Shown here piece after piece: positions 8,661 through 17,440 of a DNA stretch of 49,497 nt (positions are counted from its first letter, which is position 1; every line of letters begins with the position of its first letter). The notes beneath the pieces are model-generated. The model did not search any database and was not told the origin of the DNA. It saw nothing but the letters and a program-made list of their open reading frames with translations. The translations under genes and the position numbers were made by a program. The stretch comes from Vulcanimicrobiota bacterium (GTDB lineage: Bacteria; Vulcanimicrobiota; JAJTBE01): assembly GCA_021107945.1 (NCBI GenBank), contig JAIORV010000208.1, positions 1-49,497 on the forward strand, read 5' to 3'.

Positions 8661-8760
8661 GGAGATCCTTCGCTGTGGAAGACATCGGAGGAATGGTATG
8701 CTTGTTCTTGCCGGGGTTGATCGGGTAAAGTAAGGTGATCGTGTTTCGCTCAGTATGACA
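8661..8760. repeat. ATCCTTCGCTG...GCTCAG repeat, copy b
   Basis: This 100-bp copy is almost identical to 9117-9216; I count two differing bases. It begins GGAGATCCTTCGCTGTGG and ends TTTCGCTCAGTATGACA. Confidence 0.85.
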
Positions 8761-8797
8761 GCCTGTATGCGATTACTTATTAAAGACAGCCCCTGCA

Positions 8798-8906
8798 AAT
8801 TGTCATTCTGAGCGGATCACGAAAGACTTGCTTTATTCCGGGGACTTTCTCAAAGACGGGATTATATTGATGTTCGAGGATTAACAAAGCGAAGAATCTC
8901 GACCCC
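8798..8906. repeat. TCATT(T/C)TGAGCGGATC repeat, copy 2
   Basis: This is the counterpart of 6461-6568. The ends are AATTGTCATTCTGAGCGG and GCGAAGAATCTCGACC. Confidence 0.75.
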
Positions 8907-8996
8907 CGTTAGTATGGAGGAAGCAAATCTTGGCAATGGTGGAAGAAGCAAATCTCGATAAAAATGAGGATTGCTTTAAGAGAGAACCCGGGAGAA

Positions 8997-9096
8997 GAGA
9001 TCCTTCGCTGATTTTTTCATCGGAGGTAAGGAAGGCTCTCTCCTGCCGTGGTTGATCCAGTAAGGTAAGTTGATCGTATTCCACTCAGGATGACAG
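8997..9096. repeat. ATCCTTCGCTG...GCTCAG repeat, copy c (diverged)
   Basis: It shares GAGATCCTTCGCTG, CATCGGAGG, CTGCCGTGGTTGATCC and CTCAGGATGACAG with copies b and d but carries more substitutions. Confidence 0.7.
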
Positions 9097-9116
9097 CCCA
9101 TGGGGATCGTCTTTGA

Positions 9117-9216
9117 GGAGATCCTTCGCTGTGGAAGACATCGGAGGAATGGTATGCTTGTTCTTGCCGGGGTTGATCGGGTAAAGTAAGGTGATTGTGT
9201 TTCGCTCAGGATGACA
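9117..9216. repeat. ATCCTTCGCTG...GCTCAG repeat, copy d
   Basis: This is a near-identical partner of 8661-8760 in the same orientation, about 450 bp away. Homologous recombination between the two would delete copy c and the intervening repeat. Confidence 0.85.
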
Positions 9217-9329
9217 ATTTAACATATTTCTTTCCTGGAAATGGGCGAATCCTGATTGAGGTTTTTTGAAATAAGTATGGTGATTTTATGCATCTTATAA
9301 AGGAAGTTGTCTGAATAATACAAAGTTAC

Positions 9330-9379
9330 TATTGCAATATCCAGGGTAAAATTGAGAATTATTGGAGTTTATTCTAATG
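9330..9379 (+). promoter_or_regulatory. Conserved leader with TATTGCAATA palindrome upstream of GTPase 2
   Basis: The ~50 bp before the ATG are conserved with those before the gene at 11412 (see 11364-11414). They include the perfect palindrome TATTGCAATA at 9330-9339, a GGTAAAATTGAG block and the ribosome site GGAG 9 nt before the start. The palindrome could be an operator. It could equally be a relic of the gene duplication. Confidence 0.4.
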
Positions 9380-11248
9380 GCCGGAAGGACTCGAAATAAA
9401 AAAGAGACATTCATCGATAAGGCGTTCAGGGAATTCAAGGAGAATGTCGTCAGGGGATTTACACTGGCGAATAAGGTAGGGGGAAATGTCTTTAGTTTTT
9501 TCTTCGAAAGACTTCTTGGTTCTTCGCTGTTTACTATGGGTAGCATTTTAGATTGGGAAGTCTTTTTATCAAGTTTAAAAGAACCTGATATTCCAAAAAA
9601 ACAAATATTGGATCTTTTGGATGAAAAAACCAAGAGAATAATTGACTCCTGGAATCCAGGTGAAGACATCAACAGAGAATTAAAAGAGTTGATTGTAAGT
9701 GGATTAAACCAGGTTTTAGAAAAAGAAGAGTTTTATAATGGGAATACATTTTCAAGCTTAGAACTTAATAAGGAAGGAAAAGAACTTTTACAAAGAGGAC
9801 TTAAGGATCTGAAAAGTTGGGAGATAATTAGATTTAATCGTTTCGTATTTGAGTCCATTTACCCGCGCCTAATAGCGAAGAGAAGCCAAAATCGTCTGAA
9901 TATAGTATTATATGTAATTTTGGCTATTAGTGTGATTGGTGGAATCCGTGGCGGAATACTTGGAATCGTAAGAGAATTAGAGAGAGGTACTAATTGTTTC
10001 CTGGCAGTTTTTTCGTGTATCCTCCTACTTCTGATCTTAATACCCATTGGAATACTTCTTCTCATAATAGGGACAGCGATTATCATAATAGGTGCAGCGA
10101 TTATTTCGTGGTTGGTAGTATTCCTATTATCTCTGATCTACTCTCTTATACGGTTAGTAATACAAATAATAATTGCGCCATTAAAGTTGCTTCCCCTAAT
10201 CCCCCTCTCCATCTTCGTCCTCTTCACCCACCTTATACACACCCAAAAGAAAATTTATCATACATGTCCTTATTGCTCTTACCGGGGTTTGCCTTCATAT
10301 GAATGCCCCGAATGCGGTGAATTCAATAAAAATATCCAGCCGAACATATACTACGGCCTCCTTCATCATGACTGCACAGGTTGTGGAAAGTCTCTTCCAA
10401 CTCTAAATGTCCTGGGCAGAAATAAGATGAAACAGAGATGCGCCAAATGTGGAAAACTCATTCTGGAAAAGCACGGGGTTCCTTTGCCGGAGAGGTATGT
10501 GGCGATTGTGGGTGGGCATAGAAGCGGGAAAACTTCTTATCTCATTATGGCTGTTGATGAGATCACAAATGTAAATAAAGAAGAAAAAATGAAGATTAAA
10601 GGCGAAATTGAAATAGAAACACAGAAGGATAAGCTCGGGCAAAAATTGAAGAAACTATCCAGGGGCATTCCTTTAGATAAAGATGAAGAAATAACTGAAC
10701 CCTTTTTGTTATATGCAGAAGTAAATGCAAGGAAGTGCCTGATATATTTATACGATACACCGGGGGGGAAATTTGAAACATTCAGTTCAATGAGTGAGAA
10801 ACATTATTTTACTCTCCTGGGAGGACTTATCCTCCTGGTGGATCCATTGAGCTTTAAATCTGTAAGAGCAGGTTTCAACGGGTTGGATTATCAGCCCACG
10901 CCTCTTCAGGATGTGGTAAACTCTATTCTGCATGCGGCATCTTCAGGAATTCCTCTTAAAAAAAGCGGGAAGTTCAAAATGCATGTTGCAGTTGTTATTT
11001 CAAAGGCGGATATGGAATGCGTCAGTGAGATAATCGGGGATAAGTTAACAGAGACCGCCTGCCGTGAAGCGATTATGGAATGGGGAGGCGAGAGTGCCAT
11101 CCGGTCGATTGAGTTGAGGTTTGAAAATGTTGAGTATTTTGCATGCTCACCCCTGGGAAGGGAGCATGATCCACAAAACCACGAGCCATTCAGGGGATAC
11201 GGGATAATTGAGCCGCTGGATTGGGTGTTGTCGGATGGAAAGAAATGA
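9377..11248 (+). CDS. Membrane-anchored zinc-ribbon P-loop GTPase, paralogue 2, with N-terminal insertion
   Basis: The 623-residue protein opens with the conserved MAGRTRNKKETFIDKAFREF. It then carries a ~120-residue helical, charged insertion (~45-165) absent from paralogues 1 and 3. Membrane segments lie at ~175-195 and ~208-285. The zinc ribbons are CPYCSYRGLPSYECPECGEF at ~297-315 and further CxxC pairs to ~360. GTPase motifs are GGHRSGKT at 379-386, DTPG at 460-463 and SKAD at 542-545. From about residue 270 onward it is very similar to the protein at 11412, so the two come from a recent duplication. I chose the ATG at 9377 because GGAG lies 9 nt upstream and the N-terminus then aligns with the paralogues; 9362 is the longer alternative. 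Confidence 0.87.
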   Translation: MAGRTRNKKETFIDKAFREFKENVVRGFTLANKVGGNVFSFFFERLLGSSLFTMGSILDWEVFLSSLKEPDIPKKQILDLLDEKTKRIIDSWNPGEDINRELKELIVSGLNQVLEKEEFYNGNTFSSLELNKEGKELLQRGLKDLKSWEIIRFNRFVFESIYPRLIAKRSQNRLNIVLYVILAISVIGGIRGGILGIVRELERGTNCFLAVFSCILLLLILIPIGILLLIIGTAIIIIGAAIISWLVVFLLSLIYSLIRLVIQIIIAPLKLLPLIPLSIFVLFTHLIHTQKKIYHTCPYCSYRGLPSYECPECGEFNKNIQPNIYYGLLHHDCTGCGKSLPTLNVLGRNKMKQRCAKCGKLILEKHGVPLPERYVAIVGGHRSGKTSYLIMAVDEITNVNKEEKMKIKGEIEIETQKDKLGQKLKKLSRGIPLDKDEEITEPFLLYAEVNARKCLIYLYDTPGGKFETFSSMSEKHYFTLLGGLILLVDPLSFKSVRAGFNGLDYQPTPLQDVVNSILHAASSGIPLKKSGKFKMHVAVVISKADMECVSEIIGDKLTETACREAIMEWGGESAIRSIELRFENVEYFACSPLGREHDPQNHEPFRGYGIIEPLDWVLSDGKK

Positions 11249-11287
11249 TTATGAGAAAAATAAATATTACTGTTCAGACCCCTCGCT

Positions 11288-11334
11288 GTAGGAGAGGCTT
11301 CCAGCCTCGATCTTCGTGGCAAGATGCCACTCCT
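11288..11334. repeat. Paired-hairpin intergenic repeat, copy 2 (inverted)
   Basis: This is the reverse complement of the element at 4443-4490, with palindromes GAGGCTTCCAGCCTC and GGCAAGATGCC. It separates the duplicated GTPase genes at 9377 and 11412. Confidence 0.75.
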
Positions 11335-11363
11335 CCAAAGGGAGACCGAATATTTACAAATAA

Positions 11364-11414
11364 ATATTGCAATATCCGGGGTAAAATTGAGGATTATGGG
11401 AGCTTATTCTAATG
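11364..11414 (+). promoter_or_regulatory. Conserved leader with ATATTGCAATAT palindrome upstream of GTPase 3
   Basis: This leader matches 9330-9379. Here the palindrome extends to 12 bp (11364-11375). GGGAG precedes the ATG by 9 nt. Its role is unproven. Confidence 0.4.
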
Positions 11415-12935
11415 GACGGAAGAACTCGAAAGAAAAAAGAAACATTCGTTGCTAAGGCGTTCAGGGAATTCAGGGAGAATGTTGTCGGGGGATTTACCCG
11501 GGCGAATGAAATGCGGCTCAATGCCAATCGTTTTATAAATGGGGTAGCGAGCAGAATCGAAGAATATGGTTTCGAATTGCCGGTATGTATTGCATCAGTT
11601 ATTGTTGGATTCATATCTGCTTTTATTCCCATCAAGATACAAGGTCATTTGTTTCACAACGTCAATGTATTTGTCATTATATTTATGTTTATTGTAAGTT
11701 TTATTATTTGTACTCTTATTGCTGGGACAATTATTATTTCTCTTGCATACTTTTTATTTCAAGCTGAAGCACGCAACTATCTCTTCATCATATTGACAAC
11801 AATCATCCAGTTTATTGTGATTATTTTTTTAATCACAATCTATACAATGATGATGATATTATTTGTGCTGTTAAAATTTCTGATATTAATCCCCCTGTTC
11901 TTCCTTGTCCTCTTCACCCGCCTTATACACACCCAAAAGAAGATTTATCACACATGTCCCTATTGCTCTTACCGCGGTTTGCCATTATATGTATGCCCCG
12001 ATTGCGGGGAATTCAATGAAAAGCTCTGGCCGAATTTATACGGACTCCTTCATCATGACTGCGCAGGTTGTGGAAAATCCCTTCCAACCCTGGATGTCCA
12101 TGGACGAAATAAGATGGAACAGCGATGTGACCATTGCGAGAAGCCCATATTGAGTCAGAATACAGCTCCTGTGCCGGAGAAGCTTGTGGCAATTGTGGGC
12201 GGACATAGAAGCGGGAAAACATCTTATCTCATTATGGCCGTTGATGAGATTACAAATGGAAACAATGAAGATGAAATGAGGATAAAAGGCGAAATTGAAA
12301 TACAATCACAGAAGGAAAAGCTCGGGCAAGAATTGAAGAAATTATCCGGGGGCATTCCTTTAGATAAAGATGAAGAAATATCTGAACCATTTTTATTATA
12401 TGCAGAAGTGAACAAAAAGAAGTGCCTGATATATTTATATGATACACCGGGGGGGAAATTTGAAACATTCAGTACAATGAGTGAGAAACATTATTTTACT
12501 CTCCTGGAGGGGCTTGTCCTCCTGGTGGATCCATTAAGCTTTAAATCTGTAAGAGCCGGTTTCAACGGATTGGATTATCAGCCTACACCCCTCAAGGATG
12601 TTGTTGATTCTGTTCTGAATGCCGCATCTTCAGGAATTCCCCTTGAAAAAAGCGGGAAGTTTAAAATGCATGTTGCAGTTGTTGTTTCAAAGGCGGATAT
12701 GGAATGCGTCAGGGATAAAATCGGGGATAAGTTAACAGAGACCGCCTGCCGTGAAACGATTCTGGAATGGGGTGGTGAGAGTGCCATCCGGTCGATTGAG
12801 TTGAGGTTTGAAAATGTGGAGTATTTCGCATGCTCACCCCTGGGGAGGGATGGAGATCCTGATAATCAAGATCCTTTCAGAGGATACGGGATAATGGAGC
12901 CGCTGGATTGGGTGTTGTCGGATAGAGATAATTGA
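11412..12935 (+). CDS. Membrane-anchored zinc-ribbon P-loop GTPase, paralogue 3
   Basis: This 507-residue protein has the same plan as 6752 and 9377. The N-terminus is MDGRTRKKKETFVAKAFREF. Membrane segments lie at ~56-72, ~85-116 and ~122-170. The zinc-ribbon block is at ~182-243 (CPYC, CPDC, CAGC, CDHC). GTPase motifs are GGHRSGKT at 263-270, DTPG at 344-347 and SKAD at 426-429. The C-terminal half is very close to paralogue 2, while the membrane part is unrelated in detail, so the membrane regions evolve faster or were exchanged. The likely role is a membrane-bound nucleotide switch working with the GAP1-like protein at 35118; that partnership is inferred from the family. Confidence 0.87.
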   Translation: MDGRTRKKKETFVAKAFREFRENVVGGFTRANEMRLNANRFINGVASRIEEYGFELPVCIASVIVGFISAFIPIKIQGHLFHNVNVFVIIFMFIVSFIICTLIAGTIIISLAYFLFQAEARNYLFIILTTIIQFIVIIFLITIYTMMMILFVLLKFLILIPLFFLVLFTRLIHTQKKIYHTCPYCSYRGLPLYVCPDCGEFNEKLWPNLYGLLHHDCAGCGKSLPTLDVHGRNKMEQRCDHCEKPILSQNTAPVPEKLVAIVGGHRSGKTSYLIMAVDEITNGNNEDEMRIKGEIEIQSQKEKLGQELKKLSGGIPLDKDEEISEPFLLYAEVNKKKCLIYLYDTPGGKFETFSTMSEKHYFTLLEGLVLLVDPLSFKSVRAGFNGLDYQPTPLKDVVDSVLNAASSGIPLEKSGKFKMHVAVVVSKADMECVRDKIGDKLTETACRETILEWGGESAIRSIELRFENVEYFACSPLGRDGDPDNQDPFRGYGIMEPLDWVLSDRDN

Positions 12936-12969
12936 TTTGAGTAACTATTCACCACAGAGAACGCAGAGG

Positions 12970-13033
12970 AAATTATTTTTGACCTTTTTGGTCTTTGTGG
13001 TGAAAAAAATGTCATCAATAACTGGAAATAGCT
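12970..13033. repeat. GACCTTTTTGGTCTTTG repeat, copy 2
   Basis: This is the counterpart of 6660-6732, ending GTCATCAATAACTGG. It lies just before the gene at 13059. Confidence 0.7.
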
Positions 13034-13058
13034 TTATCCCGGACGGAGATATATAAAT

Positions 13059-15359
13059 ATGAAAGAAATTGACCCGGAAAAACAGGAAGTTCAAGGGGCG
13101 GAAATAGATATGTCTTCCTCGATATCAGATTCGATTGATACTGATAATCTATCCCTGCTTATGGAGTCTCTCAGGGAGTATGATCGCTCCCGGACTTCCA
13201 GCCATGGGGACGAGGAGAAAGAATGCAGTGACAAAATCCTGCAGGCAACCTGTCTCACTTTGATTGCCGCCTCCCCTGAATTAGGTGTTGATTTTCAGGC
13301 CTCTCCCCTGCTTGATATGATTCGCTCAGGCTTACAGGATATTGATCCGGGAGATTTTCCCGAAGCTCATATTTGTCATCTCTGGATTTCCTGTGTTGAG
13401 GGAAAGGAAAATCCTGACATCGTTGACCGATTTTCTTCGCCTGCAAAAGAACCCCTGTGGCATCCGATACAATCCCTTTTATATCGCGCCCTGGCATACT
13501 TCGGAAAAAGAGATGTGCTGGCGGAGATACTGCCGGAAGAAGGAGCTTTGTCTCTCGCTCAGGGAGACGCATGGCTTGAGGCGGCTCATATCGGCGATAT
13601 TGACGAGCGCTGGATTGATAGAGTTACCGTGGGAGAGAACAGTGTTCTGCAGTCCAATCTTTGTGATCGATGGATCTCGTTATTGAAAGCGGAAACCGCC
13701 GTTGCCCGCGGGGATATTTCGAAAGAGACAGAGGATGAGTTGGCGAAGTTGACTTCATTGGACAGCACAAACCCTCCCCGGACGTATGAGGAGGCGGAAA
13801 CAAGACGAATCTCTGCACGGGCATCTTCTGCGATAAATCGCATACGCATAGCAAGGTGGCATGACAACGAGGATATAATTAACAGTCCGGCCGGGATGTT
13901 AATTCCCACATGGGAACGGGAGTACCTGCAGGGCCTCTCACGATGGCAGTTTGATGATTATGAGACGGCGACATCTCTTTTAAGATCCGCCCTTGAACTT
14001 AATCCCCATCAGACTCCTGTGAGACTGGCTCTGGGCGCGCTGATGGCCCCCGACTCCCCCGATGAAGCTTTGAAGATACTTGAATGTGAATCTCCCACAT
14101 ATGAGATAACAATCTCCCGGGCCGGATTACTGGCAAGAACAGGAAGATTCGATGAAGCAGAAAAAGCACTTGCCCGTTGTAATGCGAAACCGCCTCCCGG
14201 TAACGAGCCGGCGCGTCATTCCTGGATCCGGGGTCGAAAACAATACAGGAAGCGTGAATATATCCTGCGCACCGCCCTGTCGGAGTATCGGGGCGAATGG
14301 GAAAATGCCGATAAAAACTGGCGGTCGGCCTGTGACAGGGATATATATCCCGCCCTGCAAAAAGCCCGGCAGTTCTTTGCCGATCGTCGTCGGATGAAAT
14401 CGCTTCCTCAAGGTAGGTCCTGGAATCGCAGTCAATTGAAACACAGGTTGAGACGAATCCGGCATGAGATCGGCGATATTCCTCTTACAGGGGATGCACT
14501 GTTTTTCCGCGGAGCCGCTATGATGGATGTTGATTCCCGGCGAACCGTCAAGGATTTCCGGGCATTGTTACGGCGTCGCTCCAAGGTGAGAAGAGAATTG
14601 AAGGCGGGTGGGAGGCGAATCATCTTCATTGGAGATGCATTCCTGAAACTTGGAATGGTTAATGATGCAATTCAAGCTTATAAACTTCTTGAATCGGATT
14701 TACCGGGGGAGGCGCGGGAGAGAATAGCTGTGGCGTCGGTTCTCGCGGCAATTCAAAGCAACTCCGGTCCCGATACTATCCGGGTTGCGGCGAAAAAAGC
14801 AGGAGAGGTTATACCCTCAGACCCTCTGCCACAATTGTTGGCAATACTGGGTCTCCTTATTGCAGGTGATGTAGATTCAGCAAAATCGCTGATGGAAGCT
14901 ATGGAAGAATCTGAAAAGGAGAAGGAGACCTGTGATTGTTTGCGATTTATATGTAATGCGATGTCCGGTGAGAGGAGCGCTCCTTTCGATGGCATGGCAG
15001 GTCTTCAAATTCCCGAAGATGTGCGACGCATTATTCAATTCCTCCGGGGGGTGGGGACCGACAGGCACAGGATCAGGGCTTTTATACGGGAACAAGGCAG
15101 GGAATGGGTTGCGCTATGCCCCACCGATCCATATATGACGGCGCGAAAACTGATGACCTCTCTGTGTGACGAGTGCGAGTGGGATGAAGTAAAGGAATTG
15201 ACTGATCAACTTGTCGGGTTGGAGGAGAAATGGAGTATGGAGTTGGTGGTTTTTGTAAGGATACTTTATGCACTGAGCTTCACATTTCAAAGAGAGCTGA
15301 GGGAAGCGGAGCGGGAACTGGTCAAACTGGAGAACCTGCTACGGTCTTACGAGGAGTAA
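13059..15359 (+). CDS. Large TPR-like alpha-solenoid protein
   Basis: The 766-residue product is helical throughout, with TPR-like units such as ARTGRFDEAEKALARC (~360), YETATSLLRSALELNPHQTP (~300) and LKLGMVNDAIQAYKLLE (~530). The N-terminal ~60 residues are acidic and Ser-rich, probably disordered. No catalytic motif or membrane segment is seen. TPR scaffolds commonly bind chaperones and peptides. The position at the head of a tight operon with an AAA+ ATPase, a kinase and Hsp70/GrpE proteins suggests an adaptor. The ATG follows GGACGGAG. The next gene starts 25 nt after its stop. I recognise no specific family. Confidence 0.8.
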   Translation: MKEIDPEKQEVQGAEIDMSSSISDSIDTDNLSLLMESLREYDRSRTSSHGDEEKECSDKILQATCLTLIAASPELGVDFQASPLLDMIRSGLQDIDPGDFPEAHICHLWISCVEGKENPDIVDRFSSPAKEPLWHPIQSLLYRALAYFGKRDVLAEILPEEGALSLAQGDAWLEAAHIGDIDERWIDRVTVGENSVLQSNLCDRWISLLKAETAVARGDISKETEDELAKLTSLDSTNPPRTYEEAETRRISARASSAINRIRIARWHDNEDIINSPAGMLIPTWEREYLQGLSRWQFDDYETATSLLRSALELNPHQTPVRLALGALMAPDSPDEALKILECESPTYEITISRAGLLARTGRFDEAEKALARCNAKPPPGNEPARHSWIRGRKQYRKREYILRTALSEYRGEWENADKNWRSACDRDIYPALQKARQFFADRRRMKSLPQGRSWNRSQLKHRLRRIRHEIGDIPLTGDALFFRGAAMMDVDSRRTVKDFRALLRRRSKVRRELKAGGRRIIFIGDAFLKLGMVNDAIQAYKLLESDLPGEARERIAVASVLAAIQSNSGPDTIRVAAKKAGEVIPSDPLPQLLAILGLLIAGDVDSAKSLMEAMEESEKEKETCDCLRFICNAMSGERSAPFDGMAGLQIPEDVRRIIQFLRGVGTDRHRIRAFIREQGREWVALCPTDPYMTARKLMTSLCDECEWDEVKELTDQLVGLEEKWSMELVVFVRILYALSFTFQRELREAERELVKLENLLRSYEE

Positions 15360-15384
15360 TATCAACCGGGAAAGGAAGGATAAA

Positions 15385-17400
15385 ATGGAACTATTTGTTG
15401 ATGGAATACTTGATCCCCGGGCCTTTGATGTGAAAATTTGCCAGGGCACCGATAACCTGGATGAGATCCTGATGTCAGCTATTCATACTCAAAGCGGCAA
15501 GGTGGAAAGCACACATTTTCTGATCGCACTTGCAAAAATCCCGGGAGGATTCACAAGGGGGGAATTGTCCCGGATGGGATTGACCGTGAGTATCTGGGAG
15601 AGCGGACTTTCCAGTAGTGCAATTAAGAATCCCGGAAGTCCTCCCCTTCTGGATCTTGCCTGTGGAAATTTTCATAAAAGCGCACTTGCGCTATTGAATA
15701 CAGCGAAAGAAATTTACGAGAAAAAAGCTATCCCCCGTATAACCGAACACATTTTATTATACAGCGCCTTAGAGCATATTACCGACAAAACTGCTTGCAT
15801 ATGTAAGGATGCACATATTGATCTGGAAAACTGGCGTAAGAAGATAAAAGAGGAATATATCGAACCCCGGGAGGTTGTTGTAATAGAAGTGTTTGAGAAG
15901 GAGTCCCCTCATCGCGTTATATTGGATTCATTCTCCCCGGGAGGCAAAAAGGTGCTTCGCCTGATGAAAAGTGAAGCGGAGTCGCTGGGATACGGCAAAT
16001 TTGATCCCCGCCACCTGCTCCTTGCATTGCTGGAATACAAAGGTGGCGCCACACAGCAAGGTATCTTCCGGCAGGGATTACTCCCAAAAAAAGTACAGGA
16101 AGTTGTTATGCTCGGTCTTCAAAACAGAGCAAAGAGGACCCGCAGTGAAATTCCCCTGGATAACGATGAGAAACATATGCAACCTCTCCTGGGGTACTTT
16201 CTGGTTAAATCGGGGAAATTGGCAGGAAAAGATCGTGTGGAAAAAGTAACGGAGGCTCATATCCTGCGTTCTTTCCTCTCTGAAGGAAGCATGGCTCGAG
16301 AAATTCTTGAGGATGAAGGAGTGAATATTGAAAGCCTGCTCAAACTTGCAAAGGAGTTTGAGGAGGAAGATGAAGAAGAAGATGAGGTTCTTGCAAACAA
16401 CATCGACAAGGTACGTCAGCACATGAAAGAGTATCTTGTGGGACAGGATATGGTGATCGAGCGAATCTTGCCTTACATACAGCGTATGCGCTTCGGATTC
16501 ACAACCCCGGGAAGGCCTGTGGGCGTGTTTCTTTTCTGTGGTCAATCGGGCAGTGGAAAGACCGAAATGGCGAAACAATTGGCCCACGCCGTCTATGGCT
16601 CCGAGGAGAACCTGATTTTTCTTGAAATGGGTCAGTTCAAAAAACCTGAAAGTATGAATATTTTCGTCGGCGCACCGCCGGGATATGTCGGGTATGGAGA
16701 GGGAAAACTCACAAACGGACTGAGAGATAAGCCACAGGCTGTGGTGTTGTTTGATGAAGTGGAAAAAGCCTGCGAGCAGGTACTGGATACACTCCTGAGA
16801 TTCCTGGATGAGGGGATGATTGACGATCCTGCCGGCCCGGTTCGCGACGGCACACAATGCATTGTGATTTTATCCAGCAATGTGGGGGCGGATAAATTAA
16901 GTGAAATCTGGGAGCAAGTAAAGAATAATCCGCACTGGCGGATTGATGTCAGGAAAAAATTGCGGGAATTATTCAAAAAAGAGAAGTTCCGTGTTGAATT
17001 CCTGAACAGGGTCGATGAATTGATGCTCTTCCGCACGCTTGAAGTGAAAGACTACATCGAGATAGCCAAGAGAATGTTAAAGAAAGACCTTGAGCGACTG
17101 AAAAAAGAGCGACAGGTTGATGTTATTCTTCACGATGAAGTTTGTGAAAGTATCGGTCTTTATTGCAACGAACTTGCCGAAGGAGCCAGGGCGGTTCGAA
17201 GACTCACCCAGCAAGTTGTGATTACACCGGTGATTGATTTTGTGATTCGTAATCCTATTAGCCCCCCTCTGCGGTTAAAAGTCGGAGTACAACATACTGC
17301 GGAAGATTCCGGATTATCTCCCGATTCCGGATCCGGGATGAAATCGGCAGGGATACTGGATTCACGCCTGGAACCTGTCAGTGTGGTGGAATTCGCATGA
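15385..17400 (+). CDS. Clp_N-repeat AAA+ ATPase (ClpB/ClpA D2-type single ring)
   Basis: This 671-residue protein has Clp N-domain-like helical repeats at ~20-150 and ~180-320 (STHFLIALAKIPGG, DPRHLLLALLEYKGG, TEAHILRSFLSEG). An acidic linker follows at ~325-335. A single Clp-type AAA+ module completes it: Walker A GQSGSGKT 386-393, pore-loop-like GYVGYGEG at ~433, Walker B VVLFDEVE 453-460, SSN sensor-1 at 497-499, Arg-finger region FLNRVDEL (R542) and sensor-2 GAR 600-602. Canonical ClpA/B have two AAA rings; this protein has only the second type. No ClpP-binding loop was identified. It probably remodels or unfolds a partner protein. The Clp_N repeats also occur in the CHAT-TIR protein at 43968, a likely physical link. 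A strong AAGGAAGGA precedes the ATG. Confidence 0.9.
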   Translation: MELFVDGILDPRAFDVKICQGTDNLDEILMSAIHTQSGKVESTHFLIALAKIPGGFTRGELSRMGLTVSIWESGLSSSAIKNPGSPPLLDLACGNFHKSALALLNTAKEIYEKKAIPRITEHILLYSALEHITDKTACICKDAHIDLENWRKKIKEEYIEPREVVVIEVFEKESPHRVILDSFSPGGKKVLRLMKSEAESLGYGKFDPRHLLLALLEYKGGATQQGIFRQGLLPKKVQEVVMLGLQNRAKRTRSEIPLDNDEKHMQPLLGYFLVKSGKLAGKDRVEKVTEAHILRSFLSEGSMAREILEDEGVNIESLLKLAKEFEEEDEEEDEVLANNIDKVRQHMKEYLVGQDMVIERILPYIQRMRFGFTTPGRPVGVFLFCGQSGSGKTEMAKQLAHAVYGSEENLIFLEMGQFKKPESMNIFVGAPPGYVGYGEGKLTNGLRDKPQAVVLFDEVEKACEQVLDTLLRFLDEGMIDDPAGPVRDGTQCIVILSSNVGADKLSEIWEQVKNNPHWRIDVRKKLRELFKKEKFRVEFLNRVDELMLFRTLEVKDYIEIAKRMLKKDLERLKKERQVDVILHDEVCESIGLYCNELAEGARAVRRLTQQVVITPVIDFVIRNPISPPLRLKVGVQHTAEDSGLSPDSGSGMKSAGILDSRLEPVSVVEFA

Positions 17401-17440
17401 AAGAAAATTTCAATCTATATGAGAGTTAATCAGGAGTGAA

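Larger units (their letters stand above)
8639..9376. other. Gene-free repeat cluster
   Basis: This 740-bp gap holds three copies of the ATCCTTCGCTG...GCTCAGGATGACA repeat and one copy of the TCATTCTGAGCGGATC repeat. No gene is evident. The last ~50 bp are the leader of the next GTPase gene, shared with the leader at 11364-11411. Confidence 0.7.

Noticed and set aside
15385-17400. Complete ClpB disaggregase
   Set aside because: Only one AAA+ module (the D2 type) is present, and there is no ClpB middle coiled coil, so it is not a canonical ClpB.
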